Shown piece after piece: positions 35,769 to 45,352 of a DNA stretch of 62,154 nucleotides. The stretch lies in the NCBI GenBank assembly GCA_964451605.1, contig CAYVJA010000007.1:1-62154 (forward strand), read 5' to 3'. This DNA is from JAQVSH01 sp964451605 (GTDB lineage: Bacteria > Bacteroidota > Bacteroidia > Bacteroidales > UBA4181). Both the position numbers and the translations under genes were made by a program. The notes under the pieces are model-generated. The model had not been told where the DNA came from. It saw nothing but the letters and a program-made list of their open reading frames with translations, and did no database searches. Numbering within the stretch: the stretch's first letter is position 1; each line of letters starts with the position of its first letter.

Positions 35769-36683
35769 TTATAAGGGGCCGGTGAGGCTGCGGCCGATGC
35801 GGAACGCTATAGGACTTTGCCCTGTTTTCTTTTTGAAGAGGGTCGAAAAGTGCTCGGGCGATTCGTATTGCAGCCGGAATGCAATCTCTTTTACCGATTT
35901 TGATGTGCCCAGCAACAGTTCTTTGGCCCGTTCTATCCGGAGTTGCTGCTGGTATTGAGCCGGCGAGAACCCTGTATGCTCTTTAAACATTCGCCTGAAC
36001 CACGAGTAACTGACGCATACTGAGTGAGCCAATTCTTCGGGCGAAAGGGCGGTTTCGATATTTTCGATCATCAATACCTTGGCTTTCGAGATGACCTGTT
36101 GAATGCCCGGTTTGCCGGTTCCGGCCGATTTAATGCCCGATAAGAGGCTTCCCAGCAGCAGGGTAACAATTCCTGCCAGGAGTTGCTGATAGCCCGGCTT
36201 CTGCTCATTTGCAATGCGCTGAGCCTTCATATAGAGGGTTATTATGTCGTCGGTTAATCCTACCGGGAATTTGGGGTTTTGCTTTTTGAAAAACTCCCTG
36301 GCAATCAGATTTTCCATGAAGGGGCCCTCCATCCCGATCCAGTACTCATGCCAGCCTGTTTCTCTGTTGGGCGCGTACGAATGCCACTCTCCGGGAAAGA
36401 GCAGGAAGGCGGTGCCTTCGGCAATGGGTGAGAGCGGCTGGCTGGCCGACCTGAACCACCCTCCTCCGTGTGTGATGTAGAGGAGCTGATAGGTGTGCAG
36501 CACCCTTCCCTCGTCAGGTCGGAAAAGGTATTCGGCAGGATGATCGGTATGAGGATAGAGTGAACGGGGCTCTATCTTTTGGCATCCAACGGAGGTTACG
36601 GTTAATCCCCAGTCGTGATCTCGTTTGTTGGCAATCAGGTAATTTCTGCTTTCCGGCGCGGTTGGTGGTTCCATCAGGATCAT
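35769..36683 (-). CDS. AraC family transcriptional regulator
   Basis: 304 residues. N-terminal cupin-type sensor (HTYQLLYITHGGGWF, LLFPGEWHSYAP, HEYWIGMEG) and a C-terminal pair of helix-turn-helix units (SPEELAHSVCVSYSWFRRMF and KEIAFRLQYESPEHFSTLFKK). This is the layout of sugar-responsive AraC/XylS regulators. No carbohydrate locus lies next to it in the window, so its target is unknown. It is divergent from purH; ATG 36674 is an alternative start. Confidence 0.9.
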   Translation of the reverse strand: MILMEPPTAPESRNYLIANKRDHDWGLTVTSVGCQKIEPRSLYPHTDHPAEYLFRPDEGRVLHTYQLLYITHGGGWFRSASQPLSPIAEGTAFLLFPGEWHSYAPNRETGWHEYWIGMEGPFMENLIAREFFKKQNPKFPVGLTDDIITLYMKAQRIANEQKPGYQQLLAGIVTLLLGSLLSGIKSAGTGKPGIQQVISKAKVLMIENIETALSPEELAHSVCVSYSWFRRMFKEHTGFSPAQYQQQLRIERAKELLLGTSKSVKEIAFRLQYESPEHFSTLFKKKTGQSPIAFRIGRSLTGPL

Positions 36684-36857
36684 GGCAAAGTGGGCGTTAA
36701 AACGGGATAGCCCGGTCAGGGGTTGCAGAGGAATGTCCCATCAATGTCAAAGGTACCATTATTGTCCGAAAATCGCGCCGGGAGTGACATTGATTCAAAT
36801 TGCGCGATTTTATTATTTATATCGCCGAATTGGGCGGAAAGTTCCTTTGAAATTTGA

Positions 36858-36865
36858 TAAATTTG
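36858..36865 (+). promoter_or_regulatory. -7 box for purH
   Basis: TAAATTTG, 23 bases before the ATG at 36889. The nearest TTG (36830) is 25 bases upstream, longer than ideal. Confidence 0.55.
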
Positions 36866-36888
36866 CACGGAATTTTTTTATGTTGATA

Positions 36889-38415
36889 ATGAATAATTTG
36901 AAGAAGATTAAATCGGCTCTCATATCGGTTTACCATAAGGATCACCTTGCCGATATTGTGCAGGCACTTCACGCACAAGATGTCAAAATTTATTCAACAG
37001 GAGGAACCCGCGATTTTGTGGCATCGTTGGGTATTCCGGTTACCGCTGTTGAAGATGTAACCAGTTATCCTTCCATTTTTGGAGGTCGGGTGAAGACCTT
37101 GCATCCGAAAATTTTTGGCGGCATTCTGTATAGAAGAGAAGAACCTCAGCATTGTGAAGAGGCTGCCCGGTACCAGATTCCCGATATAGATCTGGTGATT
37201 GTCGATCTTTATCCTTTTGCCGAGACACTCGCTTCAGGTGCTCCGGATGAGGCCATTATCGAGAAGATCGATATCGGCGGGATCTCACTGATTCGTGCGG
37301 CTGCCAAAAATTTCCGCGATGTGGTGATTGTTCCCTCCAAACGGGAGTACCTTAGTCTGCTCAACCTGTTGCATGAGAAGAACGGATTTACCTCAATCGA
37401 GGATCGTCGTTGGTTCGCCTCCAGAGCCTTTGCGGTTTCGTCCGATTACGATACTGCCATTCACGGCTATTTTAATCGCGAGTCGGGCGAAGTTTGTTTA
37501 AAGGCCAGTTATAATGAGGGTACGGCACTGCGTTACGGCGAAAATCCTCATCAGAAGGGCTATTTTTTCGGGCAGTTGGGTGATATGTTTACGCAATTGC
37601 ACGGGAAGGAGATCTCTTACAATAACCTGCTCGACATGGATGCGGCAGTTAATCTGATCTCTGAGTTTTCCGATACCACCTTTGCCATTCTGAAACACAA
37701 CAATGCCTGCGGAATTGCTTCGGCCGAAACACTTTGTGAGGCCTATAAAAAAGCGTTCGACGGTGATCCCGTTTCGGCATTCGGCGGGGTTCTTATTACC
37801 AACAGAGTTATCGATAAGGCCACAGCAGAAGCCATGAACACGCTCTTCTTCGAGCTGATAATGGCTCCCGGCTACGAACCGGAAGCGCTGGAGTTGCTCA
37901 AGAGTAAGAAGAACCGGATGATTTTGGAGATGAAGGGGGTTGCCCTTCCTTCGGTTCAGTATCGTACGCTGTTGAACGGAGTGGTGTTACAGGATAAGGA
38001 TTTGAGTATTCAGTCGGTGGCCGATATGAAGGTGGTGAGCAAAAAGGCACCTGTGCAATCGGAACTTCTCGATCTGGTTTTTGCCAATAAGATTGTTAAA
38101 CACTCCAAGTCGAATGCCATTGTTTTGGCAAGAGGAAATCAGCTGCTGGCAAGCGGTGTGGGGCAAACCTCGCGGGTTGATGCTCTGAATCAGGCCATCG
38201 AAAAGGCAGGCACCTTCGGTTTCGATCTTCACGGAGCTGTAATGGCCAGTGATGCGTTCTTTCCTTTCCCCGACTGCGTGGAGATTGCCGGGAAGGCCGG
38301 TATTACTGCTATAGTTCACCCGGGTGGTTCGGTACGTGATGCCGAGTCGGTGAACTACTGCGATGAGAATGGTCTGGCAATGGCCATGACAGGTGTCCGC
38401 CATTTTAAACATTAA
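36889..38415 (+). CDS. purH: Bifunctional AICAR formyltransferase/IMP cyclohydrolase
   Basis: 508 residues. Catalyses the last two steps of purine synthesis. N-terminal IMP cyclohydrolase (MGS-like) domain with STGGTRDF and KTLHPKIFGGIL, and C-terminal transformylase with KHNNACG, the catalytic Lys-His pair, and HPGGSVRDAE. ATG 36880 is also possible; a long open stretch upstream (from 36682) has no conserved sequence. It is followed after 15 bases by mreB. Confidence 0.97.
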   Translation: MNNLKKIKSALISVYHKDHLADIVQALHAQDVKIYSTGGTRDFVASLGIPVTAVEDVTSYPSIFGGRVKTLHPKIFGGILYRREEPQHCEEAARYQIPDIDLVIVDLYPFAETLASGAPDEAIIEKIDIGGISLIRAAAKNFRDVVIVPSKREYLSLLNLLHEKNGFTSIEDRRWFASRAFAVSSDYDTAIHGYFNRESGEVCLKASYNEGTALRYGENPHQKGYFFGQLGDMFTQLHGKEISYNNLLDMDAAVNLISEFSDTTFAILKHNNACGIASAETLCEAYKKAFDGDPVSAFGGVLITNRVIDKATAEAMNTLFFELIMAPGYEPEALELLKSKKNRMILEMKGVALPSVQYRTLLNGVVLQDKDLSIQSVADMKVVSKKAPVQSELLDLVFANKIVKHSKSNAIVLARGNQLLASGVGQTSRVDALNQAIEKAGTFGFDLHGAVMASDAFFPFPDCVEIAGKAGITAIVHPGGSVRDAESVNYCDENGLAMAMTGVRHFKH

Positions 38416-38430
38416 GAAGAGCCGACTATT

Positions 38431-39450
38431 ATGGGGATTTTTTCTTTCACACAGGAAATCGCGATGGACTTGGGAACCGCCAATACCATCATTATCTATA
38501 ATGACAAAGTGGTTGTTGACGAGCCCTCGATTGTTGCGGTTGACACTGCCTCCGGTAAGGTTATTGCCGTGGGCGAGAAGGCTCGCCAGATGCACGGGAA
38601 AACTCCCGATAACATCCGGACCATCAGACCTCTTCGCGACGGGGTAATTGCCGACTTCAATGCGGCTGAAATCATGATCAGGGGAATGATCAAGATGATC
38701 AGTTCCAAGAACAAGTTCTTCTCTCCTTCTCTCCGGATTGTGGTTTGTATCCCCTCGGGATCTACCGAAGTGGAGGTACGTGCGGTGCGCGACTCCTCAG
38801 AGCATGCCGGAGGGCGCGATGTCTATATGATTTTCGAACCTATGGCTGCTGCTGTGGGTATCGGTATAGACGTTGAGGCACCTGAAGGGTGTATGGTGGT
38901 GGATATAGGCGGTGGAACCACCGAGGTGGCAGTGATTGCTTTGGGGGGTATTGTCTGCAATAAGTCGATCCGCGTTGCCGGTGACGGTTTTACGGCAGAT
39001 ATTCAGGCCTATATGCGTCATCAGCACAACATCAAGATTGGCGAAAGGACAGCCGAAGAGATTAAAATTCAGGTAGGTGCAGCCATTCCGGATTTGGATA
39101 ATCCTCCTACCGATTTTACTGTCAGGGGTCCCAATCTGATGACTGCCCTTCCCATCGAGGTTCCAGTGAGCTATCAGGAAATTGCCCACTGTCTCGACAA
39201 ATCACTTTCGAAGATAGAGACCGCTATTCTGGGTGTTCTCGAACAGACACCTCCCGAACTCTATTCCGACATTGTACGGAAGGGAATCTATCTTACGGGT
39301 GGAGGAGCCCTTTTACGTGGTCTCGACAAGCGTCTCACCGATAAAATTAATATTCCGTTCTATGTGGCTGAAGATCCTTTACGGGCTGTAGCCAGAGGTA
39401 CGGGGGTAGCCTTGAAGAATGTAGATAAATTCTCGTTTTTATTGAGGTAA
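38431..39450 (+). CDS. mreB: Rod shape-determining protein MreB
   Basis: 339 residues of the bacterial actin family: DLGTANT phosphate-1 loop, VVDIGGGTTE phosphate-2 loop, and LTGGGALL adenosine loop. MreB filaments guide lateral wall synthesis, so the host is rod-shaped. Begins the mreBCD-mrdA-rodA set behind purH. A hairpin with a T run follows before mreC and may tune the MreB to MreC ratio. Confidence 0.98.
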   Translation: MGIFSFTQEIAMDLGTANTIIIYNDKVVVDEPSIVAVDTASGKVIAVGEKARQMHGKTPDNIRTIRPLRDGVIADFNAAEIMIRGMIKMISSKNKFFSPSLRIVVCIPSGSTEVEVRAVRDSSEHAGGRDVYMIFEPMAAAVGIGIDVEAPEGCMVVDIGGGTTEVAVIALGGIVCNKSIRVAGDGFTADIQAYMRHQHNIKIGERTAEEIKIQVGAAIPDLDNPPTDFTVRGPNLMTALPIEVPVSYQEIAHCLDKSLSKIETAILGVLEQTPPELYSDIVRKGIYLTGGGALLRGLDKRLTDKINIPFYVAEDPLRAVARGTGVALKNVDKFSFLLR

Positions 39451-39468
39451 TCGTTTTTTGTCGCAGCT

Positions 39469-39523
39469 AACCTCCGACTTTTTCGCTGTCTCTCCGTGAG
39501 CAGAGTGAGGGCCGGAGGTTTTT
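39469..39523 (+). terminator. Possible attenuating terminator between mreB and mreC
   Basis: AACCTCCG (39469-39476) pairs with CGGAGGTT (39513-39520) and is followed by TTT. The loop is long (about 36 bases) and may fold further (CTCT/AGAG). Weak to moderate. Confidence 0.45.
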
Positions 39524-39544
39524 GTAAGGGTATATCAATAGGGT

Positions 39545-40369
39545 ATGGGTGCTTTTTTTCGGTTTCTCTATAAGTTTCATGTAGTAGGGCTTTTTATCCT
39601 GCTGGAGCTTTTTGCTTTCTCGCTGATGATCAGGCAAAATGCATTTCACCAGGCAGCTTTTACCAACTACGTCCGAAATGTATCGGGGCAACTGTACGAA
39701 AAACTGAATTCCATATCGTCGTACATGGCACTGCGAGAGACCAATCAGAAACTTCTTGTCGAAAACGCCATGTTGCGCAGCCGGTTGCCGGAAGCCATGT
39801 GGAGCGACGAGGTGGAGCTGATGCATGTAACCGACTCTCTTCACCAACAGCAATACGATTACATGGCTGCCGATGTGGTGAATAATACGGTGAATAAACA
39901 GTACAATTATATTACGTTGAACCGTGGCCGTATACATGGGGTAGAACCCGATATGGCCGTGGTCTCGACGGAGGGAATTGTGGGGATTGTGAATGGGGTT
40001 TCCGATCATTATGCTACGGTCATTTCTTTGTTAAACAGAGACTTCAGGGTGAGCGCCCGGCTAAAATCAAGCGACCATTTCGGCGCTTTGAAATGGGATG
40101 AGGTGAGTTTTTCGCATGCCGATCTGAACGACATTCCTCATCATGCCAAACTGCAGCAGGGTGACACTGTAGTTACCAGCGGCCTTTCGCCGATATTCCC
40201 CGAAGGAATTCTGATTGGTACCGTCTCTTCTTTCCAGATTAAAGACGGAAACTTCTTCTCCATTAAGGTCGATCTTTCTACCGATTTCAAGAAGCTGAAG
40301 CATGTAACGCTCATTAAGAACTATTTCCGCGAGGAGCAATTGAACCTGGAAAAACTTACCGAACGATGA
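39545..40369 (+). CDS. mreC: Rod shape-determining protein MreC
   Basis: 274 residues. One membrane helix at about 12-29, a coiled-coil (about 60-90), and the beta-rich periplasmic double barrel with MAAVVSTEGIVGIV-like and TSGLSPIFPEGILIGTV blocks. MreC links the cytoplasmic MreB filament to PBP2 and RodA. Overlaps mreD by four bases. Confidence 0.93.
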   Translation: MGAFFRFLYKFHVVGLFILLELFAFSLMIRQNAFHQAAFTNYVRNVSGQLYEKLNSISSYMALRETNQKLLVENAMLRSRLPEAMWSDEVELMHVTDSLHQQQYDYMAADVVNNTVNKQYNYITLNRGRIHGVEPDMAVVSTEGIVGIVNGVSDHYATVISLLNRDFRVSARLKSSDHFGALKWDEVSFSHADLNDIPHHAKLQQGDTVVTSGLSPIFPEGILIGTVSSFQIKDGNFFSIKVDLSTDFKKLKHVTLIKNYFREEQLNLEKLTER

Positions 40370-40881
40370 TCAGAGATTTTGTGTTCGATGTGATTCGCTT
40401 TGTGGTGCTGATTGTTCTGCAGATCTTGGCGCTGAATCACATTCAGTTTAGCGGGTTCGTGAACCCCTATCCCTATATTCTCTTCATTCTGCTTCTTCCT
40501 TTTCAGATTCATCCCTCGCTGCTGCTGCTTCTATCGGCCGCGATGGGCCTGTGTATCGATCTCTTTTCGTTTACCCCCGGAATGCATACAGCTGCCGCTG
40601 TTTTCCTGGGCTTTCTCCGTCCCTATATTCTGCAGTTTCTGGCTCCTCACGACGGATACGAGGGGCTCCGGATTCCGGGAATCCGTTCGCTGGGTTTTCG
40701 CTGGTTTCTTCGATATGCGTTAATGGCAACTTTCTTCCATCATCTGGTTCTCTTTTTTGTGGAAGCTTTCGAATTTTCCAATTTTTTTCATACCCTTTTC
40801 CGTATCTTGCTAAGCACAGTTTTTACTGTGCTGATTGTTATACTTGCCGAATACCTGATATCGGGCCCCAAGCGAAGCTAA
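40366..40881 (+). CDS. mreD: Rod shape-determining protein MreD
   Basis: 171 residues, very hydrophobic, with about five predicted membrane helices. Small size, low sequence conservation and position between mreC (ATGA overlap) and mrdA identify it as MreD, the membrane partner of MreC. The annotation rests mainly on context and topology. Confidence 0.88.
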   Translation: MIRDFVFDVIRFVVLIVLQILALNHIQFSGFVNPYPYILFILLLPFQIHPSLLLLLSAAMGLCIDLFSFTPGMHTAAAVFLGFLRPYILQFLAPHDGYEGLRIPGIRSLGFRWFLRYALMATFFHHLVLFFVEAFEFSNFFHTLFRILLSTVFTVLIVILAEYLISGPKRS

Positions 40882-40884
40882 ACT

Positions 40885-42675
40885 ATGAAGGATCCGTTCC
40901 GTAACAGGAGGTATGTGATTACTGCCATCTTTTCGCTGATGGCCGTAGTATTTGTGTTGCGCCTTTTTTATCTGCAGGTAATCGACAAATCGCTGAAATA
41001 TTCGTCCGAAAACAACTCCCGAAGATACGTCACCCAATATCCTGCCCGAGGTCTGGTTTTAGACCGAAACGGGAAGACACTGGTTTTTAATGAGGCCTCG
41101 TACGATCTGATGGTGACGCCCCGGCTGGTGACGCCCTTCGATACTGCCGATTTTTGCCGCATTTTGGGCATCACCCCCGAGACGACCCGCGAAAGTCTCA
41201 GGCAGGCTCGTGCCTATTCGCGCTATAAACCCTCCGTTTTTTTGCGTCAGATCTCTGCGCGTACCTATGCCGTGTTGCAGGAAAAGCTCCATAAGTTTGG
41301 AGGGTTTTATGTGCAACCCCGTACCAGCCGTTTATATACCCGGCCCATTGCACCCCATTTGCTGGGTTATGTAGGCGAGGTGAATGACAAAATCATTGCC
41401 TCCGATCCGTACTATAAAATGGGTGATTATATCGGGGTAAGTGGAATTGAGAAGGCTTACGAAGAGACATTGCGGGGGAAGAAAGGAGTAAAAATTTTGC
41501 TGGTCGACGTGCACAATGTGGAGAAAGGTTCCTTTCAGGAGGGGGCTTACGATACCACTGCAGTTGTGGGGCGCGACATTATCTGTACTATCGACGGCGA
41601 TCTTCAGGAGTACGGCGAGTACCTGATGCAAAATATGCGAGGCAGCGTAGTGGCTATCGAACCCTCGACCGGTGAAATTCTTGCATTGGTTTCGATGCCC
41701 AAGTACGATCCCAATTTGTTGGTGGGGAGGCAGCGGTCGGCCAACTATCTGATGCTGGAGCGCAGCGAGCAGAAAGTGTTGCTGAACAGGGCCGTAAATG
41801 CCCGATATTCACCCGGTTCCACCTATAAGCCGGCTCAGGCGTTAGTCTGTCTGGAGATGGGGGGTATCACCGAGTCGTCCATGTTCCCGTGCAACGGGAA
41901 GGCCTCTTCGCCCATGGCCTGCTCGCATTCGCACGGGTCGCCCGTTTCCTTGCTCAACGGGATAGAACAGAGCTGTAATCCCTATTTCTGGCATGCTTTC
42001 CGCGAAACCCTCGAAATGGGGGGGACACAACAGTTTCGGAAAAATTATAACGATTGGCGCGATCATATGCTCAAGTTTGGGTTCGGTCGAAAACTTGAAA
42101 CCGACATTCCGGGTGTTGCCGAAGGGAATCTGCCTACTCAGGCCTACTTCGACCACTGGTTCGGGGTGAACCGCTGGCGGCCGATGACCATCCGTTCGCT
42201 TGCCATCGGGCAGGGTGAAGTTCTGGTGACTCCTCTCCAACAGGCAAATTATATGGCTGTTCTCGCTAATCGGGGGTTCTACTATCCTCCTCATACAGTT
42301 AGAACCGACAGCTATTCGGAGCGGATAAATGTGGATATTGCTTCCCGTTATTTTGATCTGGTTGTGGAAGGGATGCAAAGAGTGAATGAGTCGGGAACCG
42401 GTCGGGCAAGTTTCAGCCCGGCATTGATGCAGGGGATTACTTCGTGCGGAAAAACCGGCACGGTCGAGAATCCTCCGCATAAAGACCACTCGCTTTTTGT
42501 GGGGGTTGCCCCGGTTGAGAATCCAAAGATTGCAATTGCAGTTGTGGTAGAGAATGCCGGGTTTGGTGCCACCTGGGCTGCTCCGGTGGCCAGTTTGATG
42601 ATTGAGAAGTATCTGGCCGGAACGGTTAAGCGGCCCGACCTGGAGGAGAGGGTTCTGAATTTTTCCATCTATTAG
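40885..42675 (+). CDS. mrdA: Penicillin-binding protein 2 (peptidoglycan transpeptidase)
   Basis: 596 residues. One membrane helix near 13-30, the PBP dimerisation domain, and the transpeptidase with active-site S-x-x-K in SPGSTYKPA, SCN in IEQSCNPYF, and KTG in CGKTGTV. It is the elongation-specific transpeptidase that works with RodA. Three bases after mreD. Intact motifs, so active. Confidence 0.97.
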   Translation: MKDPFRNRRYVITAIFSLMAVVFVLRLFYLQVIDKSLKYSSENNSRRYVTQYPARGLVLDRNGKTLVFNEASYDLMVTPRLVTPFDTADFCRILGITPETTRESLRQARAYSRYKPSVFLRQISARTYAVLQEKLHKFGGFYVQPRTSRLYTRPIAPHLLGYVGEVNDKIIASDPYYKMGDYIGVSGIEKAYEETLRGKKGVKILLVDVHNVEKGSFQEGAYDTTAVVGRDIICTIDGDLQEYGEYLMQNMRGSVVAIEPSTGEILALVSMPKYDPNLLVGRQRSANYLMLERSEQKVLLNRAVNARYSPGSTYKPAQALVCLEMGGITESSMFPCNGKASSPMACSHSHGSPVSLLNGIEQSCNPYFWHAFRETLEMGGTQQFRKNYNDWRDHMLKFGFGRKLETDIPGVAEGNLPTQAYFDHWFGVNRWRPMTIRSLAIGQGEVLVTPLQQANYMAVLANRGFYYPPHTVRTDSYSERINVDIASRYFDLVVEGMQRVNESGTGRASFSPALMQGITSCGKTGTVENPPHKDHSLFVGVAPVENPKIAIAVVVENAGFGATWAAPVASLMIEKYLAGTVKRPDLEERVLNFSIY

Positions 42676-42699
42676 TTGTTGTGCTAATCTTTGCCCATC

Positions 42700-44124
42700 A
42701 TGATCAGAAAGGTAAATCTGCTTGAAAATTTCGACTGGATTACGGTTGGGCTCTTTTTGCTTATGGTGCTGATGGGATGGCTGAATATCTATGCTGCCGT
42801 CTATGATGAGGAGCATAAGAGTATCCTCTCTTTTTCGCAACGGTATGGAAAACAGCTTATCTGGATAGGCGCGGCTACCGGACTAGCCCTTTTTGCCTTT
42901 CTGCTCGATTCGAAATTCTATATCAATTTTTCGTATGTCTTCTATAGCCTTACGGTACTGCTATTGATGGCCGTTTTGGTGATAGGGACTGAGATTAACG
43001 GTGCAAAATCATGGATTGTGCTTGGGGGTATCCAACTGCAACCCACCGAGTTTGCTAAGGTAGGAACCTGCCTGGCTCTGGCCAGGTGGCTCTCAACCGA
43101 AAACCGTAAGCTCATGGAGTGGAGTACCTTGTCGGTGTGTGGAGCCGTTATCCTCTTGCCCATGGTGTTAATCATGCTGCAGCCGGATACCGGATCGGCT
43201 CTTGTTTATCTCTCTTTTGCCATCATGTTTTACCGCGAAGGGTTGCCGGGTTCGATTCTCTTTTTCGGCTTCCTGACAGGGTTACTTTTTGTGTTGAGCC
43301 TGATGATGGATAAAACGGTTCTCTTTTTGATTATGACGGGATTGGGCTTTTTGTATGCGGTCTTTCTCTCTCTTCGAATCCGGGAACTCATCACAGGGTT
43401 TCTGATTTTCGGTCTCCTCCTGGCGTTGGCGCATCTGCTTTTTTCCCACTTTCTCCCCGAACTCGATTTCTCGTTTACACTGGCTGCTGCTGCTCTTTTG
43501 TCGGCAGTGGTTTTCGGTTTGTGGAGTTTTCTTCATCATATACCCAGGCTCTCTACCCTGGTTTGGATTGTGGCCGGGGCTATTCTCTTTTGTCTTTCGG
43601 TCGATTTTGTCTTCGATACCTTGCTGGAACCTCATCATCAGCAGCGTGTGAGAATCTTGCTGGGCATGGAGTCGGATCCGCTGGGCTATGGGTATAATGT
43701 GAACCAGTCGAAAATTGCCATCGGATCAGGAGGCTGGTTTGGAAAGGGATTTTTGCAGGGAACCCAGACCAAATACAATTTTGTTCCCGAACAGAGTACC
43801 GATTTTATTTTTTGTACCGTGGGCGAGGAGTGGGGCTGGTTTGGTTCTGTGGTGGTAGTGGGGCTTTTTCTGCTTTTGCTGTTGCGGATTCTGCATTTGG
43901 CCGAGCGTCAACGCTCCTCTTTCAGCCGTATCTATGCCTATTGCGTAGCCTCCATTCTCTTTTTTCATGTGCTTATCAATGTAGGAATGGCACTGGCTCT
44001 ACTTCCCGTGATCGGCATTCCCCTTCCCTTCTTTAGTTATGGGGGCTCTTCGCTCTGGACATTTACTCTGTTGCTTTTTATTTTGCTCCGGCTCGATGCC
44101 AGCCGGATGGAGTTCCTTCGTTGA
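42700..44124 (+). CDS. rodA: Rod shape-determining protein RodA (SEDS glycosyltransferase)
   Basis: 474 residues with about ten membrane helices; SEDS signatures GINGAKSWI-like TEINGAKSWIVLGG, LQPTEFAKVG, QPDTGSALVY and the C-terminal GIPLPFFSYGGSSLW. It polymerises glycan strands. It is about 100 residues longer than E. coli RodA, with the extra hydrophobic sequence near 200-290. A TTG at 42691 gives a slightly longer alternative start. Last gene of the rod operon. Confidence 0.96.
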   Translation: MIRKVNLLENFDWITVGLFLLMVLMGWLNIYAAVYDEEHKSILSFSQRYGKQLIWIGAATGLALFAFLLDSKFYINFSYVFYSLTVLLLMAVLVIGTEINGAKSWIVLGGIQLQPTEFAKVGTCLALARWLSTENRKLMEWSTLSVCGAVILLPMVLIMLQPDTGSALVYLSFAIMFYREGLPGSILFFGFLTGLLFVLSLMMDKTVLFLIMTGLGFLYAVFLSLRIRELITGFLIFGLLLALAHLLFSHFLPELDFSFTLAAAALLSAVVFGLWSFLHHIPRLSTLVWIVAGAILFCLSVDFVFDTLLEPHHQQRVRILLGMESDPLGYGYNVNQSKIAIGSGGWFGKGFLQGTQTKYNFVPEQSTDFIFCTVGEEWGWFGSVVVVGLFLLLLLRILHLAERQRSSFSRIYAYCVASILFFHVLINVGMALALLPVIGIPLPFFSYGGSSLWTFTLLLFILLRLDASRMEFLR

Positions 44125-44160
44125 CAACGCCGATAATCTTCGCCCAACGACGGCAACTCT

Positions 44161-44757
44161 CTACTCGCGCGAAATAGAGAGTTGGAATTTGCCTTGTACA
44201 AATTCGGTGAGTTGCGGAAAGAATTCGTAAAACTGCTCTTTCAGCAACTCATAGTTTTGTTCGAAGACTTCAATTGCCCAGTCGGTTTCCGGGGGCAGAG
44301 AGGTGGTTCTGGCCATGCCGTTTAAGACTTTACGTATTCCTTCTACGGTGGTATACTCTTCTATCCAACGGTTGGCAAAAAAGCCGGGAAGGTATTTCTG
44401 AACTCCGGTCGGGAGTATTTTAAAGTGTTCCAGAAGTATTTCGTAAACCCACTCGGTGTACTCATTCAGGGGGGTGGAGTGGAAGAGAGGCCAGTCGTGA
44501 GCCAGATAGTGATCGTAGAGGATGTCGGTTATCACGCCGGAGTAATGGCGGTACCGGTCGTTAAAGAGCAGTTTGCTCTCTTTGGTAATTTCGTGGCTGT
44601 CGGTAAACCAATCGATGTTGCGGTGAATCATGATCCCCTGTTGAACCTCTTCGGGGAATTCCAGATAATCGGCGCCCTTTACCCAATCGGCAATGAAGTT
44701 GCCGACCATGATGTATTCATTCCCTCCGGAAAGGTATATATGCGCCAGAAAATTCAT
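44161..44757 (-). CDS. Acyl carrier protein phosphodiesterase-like (DUF479)
   Basis: 198 residues. The N-terminus MNFLAHIYLSG and GNFIADWVKG, plus HRNIDWFTDSH, are diagnostic for the AcpH/DUF479 family, whose E. coli member removes phosphopantetheine from ACP. It belongs to the HD-like fold group; conserved His and Asp residues are present. It converges on rodA. Whether the Bacteroidota member has the ACP activity is not known. Confidence 0.85.
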   Translation of the reverse strand: MNFLAHIYLSGGNEYIMVGNFIADWVKGADYLEFPEEVQQGIMIHRNIDWFTDSHEITKESKLLFNDRYRHYSGVITDILYDHYLAHDWPLFHSTPLNEYTEWVYEILLEHFKILPTGVQKYLPGFFANRWIEEYTTVEGIRKVLNGMARTTSLPPETDWAIEVFEQNYELLKEQFYEFFPQLTEFVQGKFQLSISRE

Positions 44758-44846
44758 CCTCCAGTTTTGGGGGTTTTGCCGTTGCTTTTTGCTTTGCACT
44801 TTCGGCTACGAAAAATAGGCAAAAAATCACGTTATCGCAAATAAGA

Positions 44847-44889
44847 AATCCCCCTGACAAGTCGTGTTTTTGTGCTTGTCAGGGGGATT
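44847..44889 (-). terminator. Terminator of tRNA-Cys
   Basis: 15-bp perfect stem AATCCCCCTGACAAG (44847-44861) with CTTGTCAGGGGGATT (44875-44889) and a 13-base loop, just downstream of tRNA-Cys on the minus strand, followed there by a T-rich stretch. Confidence 0.85.
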
Positions 44890-44896
44890 CGGAGGG

Positions 44897-44967
44897 AGGT
44901 CTCTGGCGGATTCGAACCGCCGTACACGGTTTTGCAGACCGGCGCCTAGCCACTCGGCCAAGAGACC
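44897..44967 (-). tRNA. tRNA-Cys (GCA)
   Basis: 71 bases. Acceptor GGTCTCT/AGAGACC, anticodon loop CTGCAAA (GCA), T arm GGCGG-TTCGAAT-CCGCC. Discriminator base is U73, the main cysteine identity base. No encoded CCA. Confidence 0.95.
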
Positions 44968-45020
44968 CTGAATTGGTGACCGCAAAGGTAAAAAAAAAGC
45001 TGAATGAAAAAAATCGATTT

Positions 45021-45341
45021 TTAGAGCATGCCCAGTTCCATCAATGCCTCTTCCGACATCCGGTCTCTGCTCCAAAGGGGCTCGAAAACCAGGTTGACCT
45101 CTACCTTATTTACCCCCTCAACCGCTTCGGTCTTCTCCTGGGTTTCCCAAACCAATACATCGGCCATGGGGCAGTTAGGGGCAGTAAGTGTCATGGTAAT
45201 TTTTACATTGGCATCATCGTCGACATCGAGGTTGTATATCAGTCCCAGATCATAAATATTTACAGGAATTTCAGGGTCGTATACAGTTTTAAGCGCAGCA
45301 ATAATCTTGCTTTCCAGATTGAGTATATGTGAAGGATCCAT
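45021..45341 (-). CDS. DUF59/MIP18 family Fe-S assembly protein (SufT-like)
   Basis: 106 residues. Core of the DUF59 fold with KTVYDPEIPVNIYDLGLIY, the TLTAPNCPMADVL loop with its conserved cysteine, and LVFEPLWSRDRMSEEA. The family aids iron-sulfur cluster assembly or transfer. It ends the suf run, 11 bases after sufE. A SufT name is reasonable by context. Confidence 0.9.
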   Translation of the reverse strand: MDPSHILNLESKIIAALKTVYDPEIPVNIYDLGLIYNLDVDDDANVKITMTLTAPNCPMADVLVWETQEKTEAVEGVNKVEVNLVFEPLWSRDRMSEEALMELGML

Positions 45342-45352
45342 ATATTACATTC

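Noticed and set aside
34500..35774. A 424-codon open frame on the plus strand
   Set aside because: It is antisense to lysS, lacks recognisable motifs, and lysS is complete with all class II motifs.
36682..36888. PurH N-terminal extension
   Set aside because: Open frame but no conserved sequence; the -7 box at 36858 lies inside it, and the family starts at about 36889.
41842..42840. A 332-codon open frame on the minus strand
   Set aside because: Antisense to mrdA and rodA; composition follows the codon shadow of those genes.
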